Position numbers and translations under genes: made by a program. Shown here in pieces: positions 27,290-35,689 of a stretch of DNA of 64,000 nucleotides. Each line of letters starts with the position of its first letter. Within the stretch, counting starts at the first letter, position 1. The stretch is from Paeniglutamicibacter psychrophenolicus (GTDB lineage: Bacteria; Actinomycetota; Actinomycetes; Actinomycetales; Micrococcaceae). Under the pieces are notes generated by a model that did no database searches, was not told the origin of the DNA, and was given only the letters and a program-made list of their open reading frames with translations. The stretch spans positions 100,412 to 164,411 of the forward strand of contig NZ_JAUSSH010000009.1 of assembly GCF_030812255.1 (NCBI RefSeq). The letters are read 5' to 3'.

Positions 27290-27632
27290 GCAGGAGGAGG
27301 AGGTCCCCAGGAATGCCTGCTGTCCGCATACGGGGCTCATTTTCCAGCCAGTGCTCCGGCACCGTTCTTTCCGGGTGCCACTTCTTCGGTGTCGTGCCCA
27401 GCCGCACGGTCTCGGGGATCGGTCAATCAGCATGTTTGACCAGTCGGGCTTGGACCTGTTTGGTGCCCTCGGCGTGTGTGGGGCGCCGCAGCGGATGACA
27501 GCGGGGGAGTCGCGCCGTCTGTCGGTGTGGCCTCCGGTTGCGGATTTCCCGGTTCGTCGGGCTCTTGATGTTTCCCCTGGGCGGCATCTGGAAGACGACA
27601 GGCGCTTGCTCCCGCCGGCAACTGTGCTTTCC
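27290..27632. other. 343-bp intergenic stretch between convergent genes
   Basis: Lies between the ends of the DUF808 gene and the SCO1664-type gene. It begins with GAGGAGGAGG and has no recognisable protein on either strand; no strong terminator hairpin was identified. Confidence 0.45.
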
Positions 27633-28400
27633 CTAGAACAGCGGCCAGGGCACCGCCGGCATCCCACCGCTCGGAGCCGGAAACCGCCGGGCCAGGCGCA
27701 ACCGCGTGCAACGTGCGCCGAGCGCGGAGATTTCCTCGGCGCTGAGCAGGGCCGCCAGGTCGCGTCCCAGCTGGCCGTGCAGTCCTTGGATGACTCGGTC
27801 CACCCCGTCGAGTTCCCCTGCGTCCAGGGCGGCTCCACTCCAACCCCACAGCACCGTCCGCAGCTTGTGGTCACGGTGAAAAGTGAGCCCATGGTCCACG
27901 CCGTACCGATGTCCGTCCCCCATGGCAAGAACGTGGTTGCCTTTGCGGTCGGCATTGTTGACGACCACGTCGAAAACGGCCATGCGTCGGAGTGCCTGCG
28001 AGTCTTCATGGACGAGGGCGACTATCCGCCCCTCCTCATCCCGGCCCTCAAGAACATGCTTCCAGCCCGTGTGCGGCACGTCGTCCGCAACCACCAGGTC
28101 CACGGCATTCTGGGAGGGATCTTGCTCCTGCCAGAGCTGCACCATTCCTTCACCCAGCGGGCCGTCGCGCAGCCAGGTGTGCGGCACGACGTTCCAGCCC
28201 AGGGCCTGCGAGACCAGGTAGGCGGCCAGCTCCCGGTGGGCCAGGGCGCCGTGGGGAAAATCCCACAGCGGCTGTTCACCTGCAATAGGCTTGTAGACGA
28301 CCACCGCGTCGCCGATGCTGCCCATGAAGGTGGCATTTGAAGCCGTGGTGATGCGGCCGGTGAGCGTCAGCTCCGCGTTTGCCAGGTCGGGCTCCGGCAT
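27633..28400 (-). CDS. SCO1664 family protein, kinase-like residues
   Basis: The 255-residue protein belongs to the actinobacterial SCO1664 family. Visible are residues laid out as in PI3/4-kinase- and HipA-like enzymes: VVYKPIAGE with Lys37, HRELAAYLVSQ with Glu57, VVNNADRKGNH with Asp151, Arg152 and Asn155 (compare DRxxxN catalytic loops) and YGVDHGL with Asp169 (compare the metal-binding DxG). A nucleotide-dependent kinase fold is therefore inferred, substrate unknown. ATG 28400 overlaps the stop of the upstream DUF3090 gene as ATGA. It is the last gene of a three-gene operon with a histidine phosphatase and DUF3090; mshC, a neighbour in other actinobacteria, is absent here. Confidence 0.85.
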   Translation of the reverse strand: MPEPDLANAELTLTGRITTASNATFMGSIGDAVVVYKPIAGEQPLWDFPHGALAHRELAAYLVSQALGWNVVPHTWLRDGPLGEGMVQLWQEQDPSQNAVDLVVADDVPHTGWKHVLEGRDEEGRIVALVHEDSQALRRMAVFDVVVNNADRKGNHVLAMGDGHRYGVDHGLTFHRDHKLRTVLWGWSGAALDAGELDGVDRVIQGLHGQLGRDLAALLSAEEISALGARCTRLRLARRFPAPSGGMPAVPWPLF

Positions 28401-28960
28401 CAGTTCTCGGGAAGGGTGCAGGTGTGTCCGTCGGCGTCCATGGGGTAGCCGCAGAGCGGGCACATCGGACGCCCGGCGGCCACGATCTCGCGGGTGCGCT
28501 TGGCGAATGCGCGGGCGGAGCCCACCGGCATGCTCACCAGCAGCATTTCGTCCGCGTTGGGGTCAAACGCATCAGGCAATTCGACGTCTTCGTCGTCGTT
28601 GTCATCGACCTCGGTGATCGGGTAGGCCTTGATGACGACCTGGGCCGTCGTGGGGTCCCAGCCCAGGCCCATGGCCCCGGTGCGAAACTGCTCCTGGACG
28701 GCCTCGAGCTGGTCGTTGTCGACCAGTTCAATGGGAGTGCTCGCGGGAACACTGAAGGGGTTGCCCTCGAGGGCCATCAGTTGGTCGAGAATTTCATCGA
28801 CCTTCTCGGCAAGCAGGGCCGCCTGCTGCTTCTCAAAGGCAATACTGACGATCTGAGTCCCTGCGCGCACCTGCAGGTAGAACGTGCGCGACCCCGGCAG
28901 GCCCAGGGTGCCGACAATGACCCGATCAGGCCAGATGAACTCGTGAACGCGTGTAGGCAT
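28400..28960 (-). CDS. DUF3090 family protein with C-terminal zinc ribbon
   Basis: The 186-residue protein matches the DUF3090 family of actinobacteria: MPTRVHEFIWPDRVIVGTLG, GSRTFYLQVRAG, FEKQQAALLAEKVDEILDQL and GAMGLGWDP. It has an acidic patch (EVDDNDDEDVELPD) in the middle. The C terminus MCPLCGYPMDADGHTC offers Cys167, Cys170, His179 and Cys181 as a likely zinc site. Function unknown. ATG 28960; it overlaps the next gene by 1 codon and follows the phosphatase gene by 9 bp, so all three are one transcript. Confidence 0.88.
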   Translation of the reverse strand: MPTRVHEFIWPDRVIVGTLGLPGSRTFYLQVRAGTQIVSIAFEKQQAALLAEKVDEILDQLMALEGNPFSVPASTPIELVDNDQLEAVQEQFRTGAMGLGWDPTTAQVVIKAYPITEVDDNDDEDVELPDAFDPNADEMLLVSMPVGSARAFAKRTREIVAAGRPMCPLCGYPMDADGHTCTLPEN

Positions 28961-28969
28961 GCAACCATC

Positions 28970-29677
28970 TTAGGCTCCGGGGGATCGTGGCGTCTCTTGC
29001 CCTGCCCCGCCGCCCACCGGTGCGTCGCCGGAAGGGGTGCTGTTCGCGAGCCACGCAAGATCCCCGGCGTCGGTGTTGGTCGCGTGGACGGTCGGCCGGC
29101 TGGCGCCATAGCGCACGATGGACATGGAGGCGGGGCCCACATTGATGCGCTGGAACAGGTCAAGGTGCATGCCAAGTGCGTCGGCGAGGATTGACTTGAT
29201 GAGGTCGCCATGGGTCACCGCAGCCCATACTGCCCCTGGCCCGTACTCTGCTTCGAAGGCTGCATCGTGGCGTCGAATCGCTGCCACCGACCGGGCCTGC
29301 ATTGCGGCCAATGATTCACCGCCGGGAAAGGTGACGGCTGAGGGTTGCGACTGCACCACCGACCAGAGGCTCTCGGTCGCCAGGTCATCGAGCGTGCGGC
29401 CCTGCCACCGGCCGTAATCGCACTCGATGAGATCCGGTTCGACCGGCGCGTACGGGGCCCCGGCCTGGCGGTCGAGGAGGAACCGGGCGGTCTGCCGGCA
29501 GCGCTCCAGGGGGCTGGATACCACGGCGACCAGGGGCACGGCCGCGAGCCGGTCTGCGGCCCGGGCCGCCTGGTCGATCCCGATGTGGTCCAGGCTGATG
29601 CCCGCTGCCCGGCCGGCCAGCAGCCCAGCGGCATTGGCCTGGGTGCGGCCGTGCCGCACGAGAATAACTGTCGCCAT
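28970..29677 (-). CDS. Histidine phosphatase family protein (MSMEG_4193 type)
   Basis: The 235-residue protein is a phosphoglycerate mutase-like histidine phosphatase: VILVRHGRTQANAAG (phosphohistidine His and Arg), SSPLERCRQTA, IECDYGRWQGRT and VTHGDLIKSIL (second catalytic His). The MSMEG_4193 subgroup is encoded next to DUF3090 and SCO1664 in many actinobacteria. The C-terminal 25 residues are Gly/Pro-rich. ATG 29677 is exactly at the predicted start of transcription (-10 TATGCT at 29684-29689), so the message is probably leaderless. Substrate unknown; a shared substrate or target with the kinase-like SCO1664 protein is a reasonable guess. Confidence 0.92.
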   Translation of the reverse strand: MATVILVRHGRTQANAAGLLAGRAAGISLDHIGIDQAARAADRLAAVPLVAVVSSPLERCRQTARFLLDRQAGAPYAPVEPDLIECDYGRWQGRTLDDLATESLWSVVQSQPSAVTFPGGESLAAMQARSVAAIRRHDAAFEAEYGPGAVWAAVTHGDLIKSILADALGMHLDLFQRINVGPASMSIVRYGASRPTVHATNTDAGDLAWLANSTPSGDAPVGGGAGQETPRSPGA

Positions 29678-29689
29678 CCACCCAGCATA
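29675..29689 (-). promoter_or_regulatory. -10 element TATGCT for leaderless phosphatase operon
   Basis: On the minus strand TATGCT (29689-29684) is followed by six bases and then ATG at 29677; with the usual 6-nt spacing, transcription starts on the A of ATG. Confidence 0.6.
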
Positions 29690-29867
29690 GCCATCGGCTC
29701 GACCGTCCTTTCCATCGGGGCCATGGGAACCAGTCGAGAGCGGATCAAGGCGGCTTGCCGACGGCAGGCGGGTTCCGGGCAGCCCGGCCACTTGTTGCGC
29801 CGGCTTCGATTCCGGTGCCGCCGGATGCCGTGCGACGTTGGGCGGTGCGGCTCCGGCTCGTTCCAGC

Positions 29868-30190
29868 GACTAGTTCATGACCATGTTCATTGGCACGTTC
29901 CTGGATCATCCATGTTCCGCGGCTGCTCCGGCGTACCAGTCCCGGGAATCCAGCGGGAGGTTCTTGTCCGGCAGGACCCGGATGTGGCGCCACGGCAAAT
30001 GTCCCACAGCTGTGGTGCATTTGGCTCCAGGGCAGTCCACGCGGCTGCGGACGGACTTTCCCGGCCTTCGCGTTTCTGCTCGTTCAGGATCCGGGTCCGA
30101 TTTTCCCGTACAAGTCAATGAGGGCGCTGTCCACGACCCATGGGGCCTGTGCCCGGGCCGAGCGGACATGGTCCTTCAACTCGGAGGGGG
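29868..30190 (-). pseudogene. Decayed YhcG/DUF1016-type nuclease, N-terminal remnant
   Basis: Reading across frames on the minus strand gives fragments in the order of a YhcG (DUF1016 N-terminal plus PDDEXK) protein: SELKDHVRSARAQ...ALIDLYGKIG near 30105-30190, then ILNEQKREG in a shifted frame near 30060-30085, then LPWRHIRVLPDK and DSRDWYAGAAAEHG (about 29915-30010) followed by TGA where Trp is expected, then SRNVPMNMVMN and another stop. The C-terminal PDDEXK catalytic domain is missing. It lies 190 bp upstream of the phosphatase operon and downstream of the cyclodeaminase-like gene. Identification rests on remembered family motifs. Confidence 0.65.
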
Positions 30191-30387
30191 ATTGCGTGCA
30201 GCCCGGGGCCTTCTGTGGAAGACCCTGCAGGGCTGCGCTGGCCATCCGGCTTCGGCCGGACCCCGGTGGTGCGGTTGGAACTCGCAGCGGGCCCACGCAG
30301 GGGTTGGCCCGCCAGTCAGGTGAACTACGACCGTGCCCGCGGAAGGTATGCGTGATAGCGATGTCAGCGCCGAACCACCAACCATTT

Positions 30388-31101
30388 TCACACGCGCCCA
30401 CGTGTGGCCCTTGCGTTTTTCGCACTGCCCTGTGGGGCGGCGTCGGTGGGAGCAGCTCGATGGTCGATCTCGGCCGTGAGGCTGTCGATACGCTCCAGGG
30501 CGGCATTGAGGTCCGTGACCGTGGCCCAGAGAGCCGGGTGCTGCTCGCGGACCTGTTCCATGGTGCTGCCATGGGAGGTGAGCGCGGCGAGGTCGAAACT
30601 GACGTTGGTGCGCGCCCCGGCGACCGTCGCCCTGAGGGAGCCGAACGCGACCACGACATCGGCGATGAGTGCCCGGTTGCCGTGTACCGCGAGCCATGCC
30701 AAGGCGTCGATGGCCTCGATGGCCTCGATGGCCCGCTGGCCCAACACTGCCGAGGACTTCGCGGCATCCACGGAAGCTCGGGTCACGGCCTCATCACGCT
30801 CGGCTCCCGGTTCCAACCGGAACGCGGCACCGAAGGCCAGGGAAGCGGATGCGTCCTGGTCGGCCAGCCGCAGGGCCTCCTCGCGGAGAGCCTGGGCACG
30901 CTCCCGCACGCGGGAGAGTTCCGCCCGCCGGTCTTCCTCGGGTTCCGTGTAGCCGGCAACCATCGAAGCCATGGACGCGGCGAGGGCCAGCATCAGCCCC
31001 GTCCCGGCCCCGCCGCCCGGCGAACCTGTCGCTTGCGCCAGCGCGCGGGTCCAGTCCTCAACCGTCGAGCCCTGGGTGGTCACCGAGTCCGTTTCATCCA
31101 T
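30388..31101 (-). CDS. Cyclodeaminase/cyclohydrolase family protein (FTCD_C-like)
   Basis: The 237-residue protein matches the all-helical C-terminal domain family of formiminotransferase-cyclodeaminase: STVEDWTRALAQATGSPGGGAGTGLMLALAASMASMVAGYT (PGGG loop), then ADQDASASLAFGAAFRL, and HGNRALIADVVVAFGSLRATVAGARTNVSFDL. Stand-alone members use tetrahydrofolate derivatives (formimino-THF cyclodeaminase or methenyl-THF cyclohydrolase). ATG 31101 begins MDETDSV; no Shine-Dalgarno is seen and a CACACT -10-like hexamer lies 7 nt upstream, so it may be leaderless too. It is a single gene; folate role is inferred from family. Confidence 0.83.
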   Translation of the reverse strand: MDETDSVTTQGSTVEDWTRALAQATGSPGGGAGTGLMLALAASMASMVAGYTEPEEDRRAELSRVRERAQALREEALRLADQDASASLAFGAAFRLEPGAERDEAVTRASVDAAKSSAVLGQRAIEAIEAIDALAWLAVHGNRALIADVVVAFGSLRATVAGARTNVSFDLAALTSHGSTMEQVREQHPALWATVTDLNAALERIDSLTAEIDHRAAPTDAAPQGSAKNARATRGRV

Positions 31102-31445
31102 GGCACCCAGTGTGCCGCAAGGCGGGCGTCTTTGTGCAGGGGACGTTGAACCCGGACAGCCACGTGGATGCCGGCTATCGGCAGGCCTTCGATCACTTCT
31201 GGCGCCCCCCGAAGGCATCGCGTCCATCTGTTTGCCCCGGACTCCTCGCGTGGACGCCCGGGTTTCAGCGCCGGGACGGCCCGGCACCCTGGCGGGCGAT
31301 GGCACGGGCGAGGCGGCCGGCGGCACGCATGCAAAACTGTTGCCACCGGGCTTTCGATCAAATAGCGTGGGTGTTCCCAGCGGTGGCCCGCATGCGGGCC
31401 AGATGCCGGGATTGTTCTTGTTACATCTAGCGAAGGAGGGCCCCG

Positions 31446-31631
31446 ATGGGTCTCGACGACAAGATTGGCAACAAAGCGCAGGAAGCCGCCGGCAAGGTGA
31501 AGGAAGGCGTGGGAGACGCCACCGACAACGAAAAACTGCAGGCGGAAGGTGCCAGGGACCAAGCAGCAGCCAAGGCCAAGCAGGCCGGGGAACACCTCAA
31601 GGATGCTGCCAAGGATGTAACCGGCCACTAG
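31446..31631 (+). CDS. CsbD family stress-response protein
   Basis: A 61-residue hydrophilic protein, MGLDDKIGNKAQEAAGKVKEG...AEGARDQAAAKAKQAGEHLKDAAKDVTGH, the CsbD pattern (helical, Lys/Ala/Glu-rich). CsbD is a sigmaB-controlled general stress protein of unknown function in Bacillus. ATG 31446 follows GAAGGAGGG. Single gene with its own terminator. No sigmaB-type promoter was recognised. Confidence 0.92.
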   Translation: MGLDDKIGNKAQEAAGKVKEGVGDATDNEKLQAEGARDQAAAKAKQAGEHLKDAAKDVTGH

Positions 31632-31652
31632 GGCCGCTGCGGTCATTGGCGA

Positions 31653-31710
31653 AAATGCTCCCCGTTCCGGGTTCCGCGCTCAGCGGGAACCGCTGGAACG
31701 GGGAGCATTT
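31653..31710. terminator. Long terminator hairpin after csbD
   Basis: A 16-bp perfect stem (31653-31668 with 31695-31710) encloses a further inner GGTTCC/GGAACC pairing. The left flank carries AAAA and the right arm ends in ATTTA, so it could act in both directions. Confidence 0.85.
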
Positions 31711-31761
31711 ACGTTCCCGGGCGGGGCCGGAACTTACCTGTTACGCGGACGTGTCCGAGCG

Positions 31762-31776
31762 TATGGTGCTCGTATG
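31762..31776 (+). promoter_or_regulatory. -10 element TATGGT for a leaderless flavoprotein gene
   Basis: TATGGT at 31762-31767 with six bases to ATG 31774 places transcription start on the A of the start codon. No Shine-Dalgarno sequence is present. Confidence 0.6.
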
Positions 31777-33015
31777 GACGATAATTACCAGGTCATCGTG
31801 GTTGGCGGCGGATTTGCCGGCATGGCCGCGGCCCGGGAGCTGGGCCGCAAGCGGATTTCGGTGCTCCTCGTCGACGCGAACAACTACCACCAGTTCCAGC
31901 CGCTGCTCTACCAGGTGGCGGCATCGCAAATAGGGGTCTCGGCGGTGGCCCGGCCACTGCGTTCGGTATTCCGCCGCATCAGGGACGTGCGGGTGCTCAC
32001 CGCCGAGGTGACAGCGATCGACGCGGCCGCCCACACCGTCACCACCGCTGACGGCACCCGCTACCAGGGACAGGTCCTGGTCATTGCCGCGGGCGCGGTT
32101 CCCAACTTCTTCAACACCCCCGGTGCGCAGGAGCACTCCTACCCGCTGTACTCGCTGGACGATGCCGTGCGCCTGGGCACCGTGTTGACCCGGACACTGG
32201 AAACGGCGGAGCGGGAAAACTCCGGAGCCACGGACGTCGTCATCGTCGGCGGCGGGCCCACGGGCGTGGAGACCGCCGGAGCGCTGGCCGAGAACATCAA
32301 GTACATCGTGCCGAAATATTTCTCGCCGGCCCTTGCCGACCGGTGCCGGGTCCATCTCGTGGACATGGTCCCCAACGTGCTCAACGCCTTTTCCCCGAAA
32401 TCCCAGGCCTACGCCCGGGCCCGGCTGGGAAAGCTCGGGGTGCAGCTGCACATGGGCCAGAGCGTGGGCGAGGTCCGTCCCGACGGGGTGGCGCTCGCCG
32501 ACGGAACCGAGATCCCCGCCCGGATCACGGTGTGGGCCGGTGGCCTGCAGGCCGGGAAGATCATTGCCGAGTCGGGCCTGGAGCAGGGCAGGGGCGGGCG
32601 CATCGACGTCACCCCCGAGTTGCGGGCACCGGGCGTCGAGGGGGTCTACGTGCTGGGGGACTCGGCCAACATCACCGATGACACCGGAGCCAAGCTGCCC
32701 CAGCTCGGATCCGTGGCCCAGCAATCGGGCAAGTGGGCGGCCCGCAACATCCATGCCGACCTCACCGGCGGCACCCGCCAGCCGTTCAGGTACAGCGACA
32801 AGGGGTACATGGCGATGGTGGGCCGCGGCGCGGCGGTGGCCGAGCTCGGGCGCAAGCGCATCCAGGTGCAGGGGCCGCTGGCCTTTGCCTCCTGGCTGGG
32901 CGTGCACCTGGCGCTGCTCCCGGGCGTGCGCCAAAGGATCCGTGCATTGTCGTCCTGGGCCGCCGGCTACCTGACGCACAGCCCGACGCAGGTGTTCGTG
33001 GCCAAGCCGGACTAG
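31774..33015 (+). CDS. NAD(P)/FAD-dependent oxidoreductase, NDH-2-like
   Basis: The 413-residue protein has two Rossmann folds: FAD-binding IVVGGGFAGMAAARELG (residues 8-24) and NAD(P)H-binding VVIVGGGPTGVETAGALAE (around 152-170), plus GVYVLGDSANI, the FAD-ribityl ATG/GD motif. NNYHQFQPLLYQVA is typical of type II NADH dehydrogenases, which oxidise NADH and reduce menaquinone without proton pumping. The C-terminal region has an amphipathic helix (LSSWAAGYLTHSPTQVF) that could dock to the membrane. The start is at a leaderless ATG. Single gene; could also be a related carotenoid- or sulfide-type oxidoreductase, but NDH-2 fits best. Confidence 0.87.
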   Translation: MDDNYQVIVVGGGFAGMAAARELGRKRISVLLVDANNYHQFQPLLYQVAASQIGVSAVARPLRSVFRRIRDVRVLTAEVTAIDAAAHTVTTADGTRYQGQVLVIAAGAVPNFFNTPGAQEHSYPLYSLDDAVRLGTVLTRTLETAERENSGATDVVIVGGGPTGVETAGALAENIKYIVPKYFSPALADRCRVHLVDMVPNVLNAFSPKSQAYARARLGKLGVQLHMGQSVGEVRPDGVALADGTEIPARITVWAGGLQAGKIIAESGLEQGRGGRIDVTPELRAPGVEGVYVLGDSANITDDTGAKLPQLGSVAQQSGKWAARNIHADLTGGTRQPFRYSDKGYMAMVGRGAAVAELGRKRIQVQGPLAFASWLGVHLALLPGVRQRIRALSSWAAGYLTHSPTQVFVAKPD

Positions 33016-33325
33016 CGGCAGCGCCGGGGGACCGGCACCGAACCGCTGCATGCACCACCGCTGCATTGCCCTCCGTTGCGCGCGGCACTGGCCAAGGAAG
33101 AAATCTCTGCTTCGGGAGTGCCCATGCATGCCCTGACGCTCATCCCGGGCGTGAAGGATTAGCCCCGCCCCTGGTGCGCCGGAGGGCAAAGGTGCCCGGG
33201 GAGGAGGCCGGGCCGACCTCGGCAGGAGGCGCGCATTGAACGCCACGGGAATGAACCGGGACGGGATGGTTACCAGGTGGTAGTGTCCCTGTATTCAATG
33301 TCGCAGCAACGGATATGGAACGCTC
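33016..33325. other. 310-bp intergenic stretch
   Basis: Non-coding as far as can be seen. One curiosity is a 13-codon stretch from 33123 (MHALTLIPGVKD then stop) resembling the N terminus of glucose-dehydrogenase-like zinc enzymes; it may be a gene remnant. The end holds the -10 region of the next gene. Confidence 0.4.
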
Positions 33326-34564
33326 ATGGACGACACACACCTGGACCACATTCCCGCCGGCGTGGACATGACCAGCTGGAAGTTTCCCGAGAACCTGCGC
33401 TGGTCCTTCCAGCACATGGCCGACTTCCTGCCCACGGCGGAGATATCACGGGGTGAAGGGCCAACGGCGCGGCTTCCGGCAGCCCACCGAGATCTGGACT
33501 CGGTGATGGTGGCCCCGGCCGTCCCCGGGGAAATTCCGGTGAGCGTGGGTTCGGTCATGGGCACGACCGAAACCGACGGGTGGATGTTCATGCACCGCGG
33601 CACGGTGCTAACCGAACAGTACTTTGGGGGGATGAAGGCCGACACCCCGCACCTGCTGATGTCCATGAGCAAGTCGTTGGTCGGCGCGGTGGCGGGGGCC
33701 TTGTGCGATTCCGGGGTGCTCGATGACGGCGCGCAATTGACCGATTACCTGCCGGAGCTTGCCGAGACGGGCTATGCCGGGGCCACCGTGCGCCAGTTGC
33801 TCGACATGCGCTCGGGCATAGATTTTTCCGAGAACTATCTGGACCCGGGCTCAGGGGTGCGGATGATGGAGCAGGCCATCGGCTGGTCTTCCCTCGGTGT
33901 TCCCGGACCCACGGGCATGTACCCGTTCCTGCGCACCTTGGTGCGCAAGACCGCCCACGGCGGGGTCTTCGAGTACCGCTCCTGCGAGACCGACTTGCTC
34001 GGCTGGATCTGCGAGGCCGCGTCCGAGAAGCCCATGGCCACATTGATGACCGAGTTGGTGTGGGGCAAGCTGGGCGCCGAATCGGATGCCACCATGTGCA
34101 TCGACCAGTTCGGCACCGGGATATTTGATGGCGGGATCAACGCCACGATGCGGGACATGGCCCGTTTCGGCTTGCTCTTCCTGAACGAGGGCCTCTCGCC
34201 GAACGGCGAACAGGTGCTGTCGCGGGAATGGATCGCCCAGACGCTGGCCGGGGCACCGGACTCCCGAGATGCCTTTGCCGACAGCCCCGTGGACAACCTG
34301 ATGCCCGGCGGGATGTACCGGAACCAGATGTGGCTCCCGTACCCCGGCGACGATGTCTTGCTGTGCCTGGGCATCCACGGGCAGATGGTCTACATCAACC
34401 GTCCCGCCGAAGTCGTGGCGGTGAAAATGTCCAGCTGGCCGGTGCCGCAGGACCCCGCCAGGCTCTTCCCCACGCTGCGTGCCTTCGACGCCATCGCCGC
34501 GGCCCTCTTGGTCGAGGCCAACACCGCATCGCCTGCCGCGGTGGAACCCGCCCCCGCCGGCTGA
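33326..34564 (+). CDS. NylB-type serine hydrolase (6-aminohexanoate-dimer hydrolase-like)
   Basis: The 412-residue protein has the class C beta-lactamase fold with SMSK (Ser113, Lys116) and Tyr217 in FEYRSCETD as the catalytic set. Beyond the general fold, the order W-PENLRWSFQHMADFLPTAEISR near the N terminus, HLLMSMSKSLVGAVAGAL, SGIDFSENYLDP (Tyr171, the position of NylB Tyr170) and GIHGQMVYINRPAEVVAVKMSSWP mirrors NylB, the nylon-oligomer hydrolase of Arthrobacter, and carboxylesterases of that type. The natural substrate is unknown; carboxylesterase activity is most likely. ATG 33326 sits one -10 spacing after TATGGA (33314-33319), so it may be leaderless. Cytoplasmic: no signal peptide. 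Confidence 0.86.
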   Translation: MDDTHLDHIPAGVDMTSWKFPENLRWSFQHMADFLPTAEISRGEGPTARLPAAHRDLDSVMVAPAVPGEIPVSVGSVMGTTETDGWMFMHRGTVLTEQYFGGMKADTPHLLMSMSKSLVGAVAGALCDSGVLDDGAQLTDYLPELAETGYAGATVRQLLDMRSGIDFSENYLDPGSGVRMMEQAIGWSSLGVPGPTGMYPFLRTLVRKTAHGGVFEYRSCETDLLGWICEAASEKPMATLMTELVWGKLGAESDATMCIDQFGTGIFDGGINATMRDMARFGLLFLNEGLSPNGEQVLSREWIAQTLAGAPDSRDAFADSPVDNLMPGGMYRNQMWLPYPGDDVLLCLGIHGQMVYINRPAEVVAVKMSSWPVPQDPARLFPTLRAFDAIAAALLVEANTASPAAVEPAPAG

Positions 34565-34699
34565 CAGAAGCCGAGGCGGCCGGAAGCCTCGGAAAGCATT
34601 GCCGCCGCCCTCGGCCCGGCGGCGTACCGGCATCTTTGAAAAGGTCAGTGGAAGCCGCCCCGCGTGGGGGCGGCCACCGGTGTCAGCGAGCTGCCGCGA

Positions 34700-35479
34700 T
34701 CAGTGCTCGTGGTGTTCGTCGGACGCCTTCTTGGCTGCCTTTTCGGCGTCCTTCTCCGCACGAAGCGCTGCGGCCTCGTCGTGTTCATCGACCTTCTCCT
34801 GATGGATGACCTCGGCCAGGAGCTTCTCCATTTCCTTGGCCACGCGGGCCGCGGACGCGGGGTTCTGGCCGGTCACCAGGCGTTCGTCCACCACGACGTT
34901 CTCCGTGAAGTTCTCCGCCGGCACGTGGGTGGCACCCTGTTCCTCGAGTCGGTCGGCGAGGAAGAACGGGATGACCTTGTCCTTCCCGACCGCGACTTCC
35001 TCCTCGTTGGTGAAGGCCGCCACCCTCCGGCCCTCGACGAGGCGGAACCCGTTCGCCAGTTCCACGTTCACCAGGCCGGCCGGTCCGTGGCAGACCGCGC
35101 CCACCACGCCACCTTTGTCGTAGACGCTGGCCACCAGGTTCTGCAGGCCTTCATGGTCGGGGAAATCCCACATGGTGCCGTGGCCTCCCACGAGGTACAC
35201 CGCGTCGTATTGGCCGGGGTCAACGACGGCGACGCGGGCGGTGTTGTAGAGTCCGGCGCGCGTGGTTTCGTCCTGGGTGAAGGCGACCTGGATGGGATCT
35301 TCAGGGTCCACCGTGTCGCGCGGCGGCTGTCCGCCCTCGATGGAGGCGAAGTCGACGAAATGCCCGGAATCCTTGAAGACCTTCCAGGGGTGTGCGGCCT
35401 CGGCCACGTTGTAGCCGGTCTTTTCTCCCGTATCGGCGATCTCGGAAACGCTGGTCAGAACCATGAGGATTTTCTTCAT
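34700..35479 (-). CDS. DJ-1/PfpI family protein, Hsp31-like
   Basis: The 259-residue protein has the Hsp31/glyoxalase III-type layout: TGEKTGYNVAE with Glu19, YLVGGHGTMWDFPD, and the nucleophile elbow GAVCHGPAGL with Cys130-His131, the expected Glu/Cys/His set. Members detoxify methylglyoxal or act as holdase chaperones. The last 35 residues are a charged helix rich in Lys, Glu, Ala and His (EKDAEKAAKKASDEHHEH), an extension not part of the fold. ATG 35479 follows GAAAGGAG. Single gene. Confidence 0.9.
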   Translation of the reverse strand: MKKILMVLTSVSEIADTGEKTGYNVAEAAHPWKVFKDSGHFVDFASIEGGQPPRDTVDPEDPIQVAFTQDETTRAGLYNTARVAVVDPGQYDAVYLVGGHGTMWDFPDHEGLQNLVASVYDKGGVVGAVCHGPAGLVNVELANGFRLVEGRRVAAFTNEEEVAVGKDKVIPFFLADRLEEQGATHVPAENFTENVVVDERLVTGQNPASAARVAKEMEKLLAEVIHQEKVDEHDEAAALRAEKDAEKAAKKASDEHHEH

Positions 35480-35689
35480 GAAGTGCTCCTTTCGTCCACT
35501 TCCCACCCTAGGCGAGCGCCCGAGGCCTGCCTACCCCATGAATGCCCACCCGCCCGTAACCTTGCAGCCGTGAACGTTGAAAACCACCAGTATTCTGCCG
35601 TCTGCCGGCCGATTCTTGGTGCCCGCGTGTTGCGGTGGGGGATCGGTGAACGGATGTGGCGCCGAGGGCTGCGTTTCCCCGTGCGGCAG

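Noticed and set aside
30388..31326. N-terminal extension of the cyclodeaminase-like protein
   Set aside because: The first 75 residues of the long frame are Arg/Pro-rich and non-conserved; family similarity begins right after ATG 31101.
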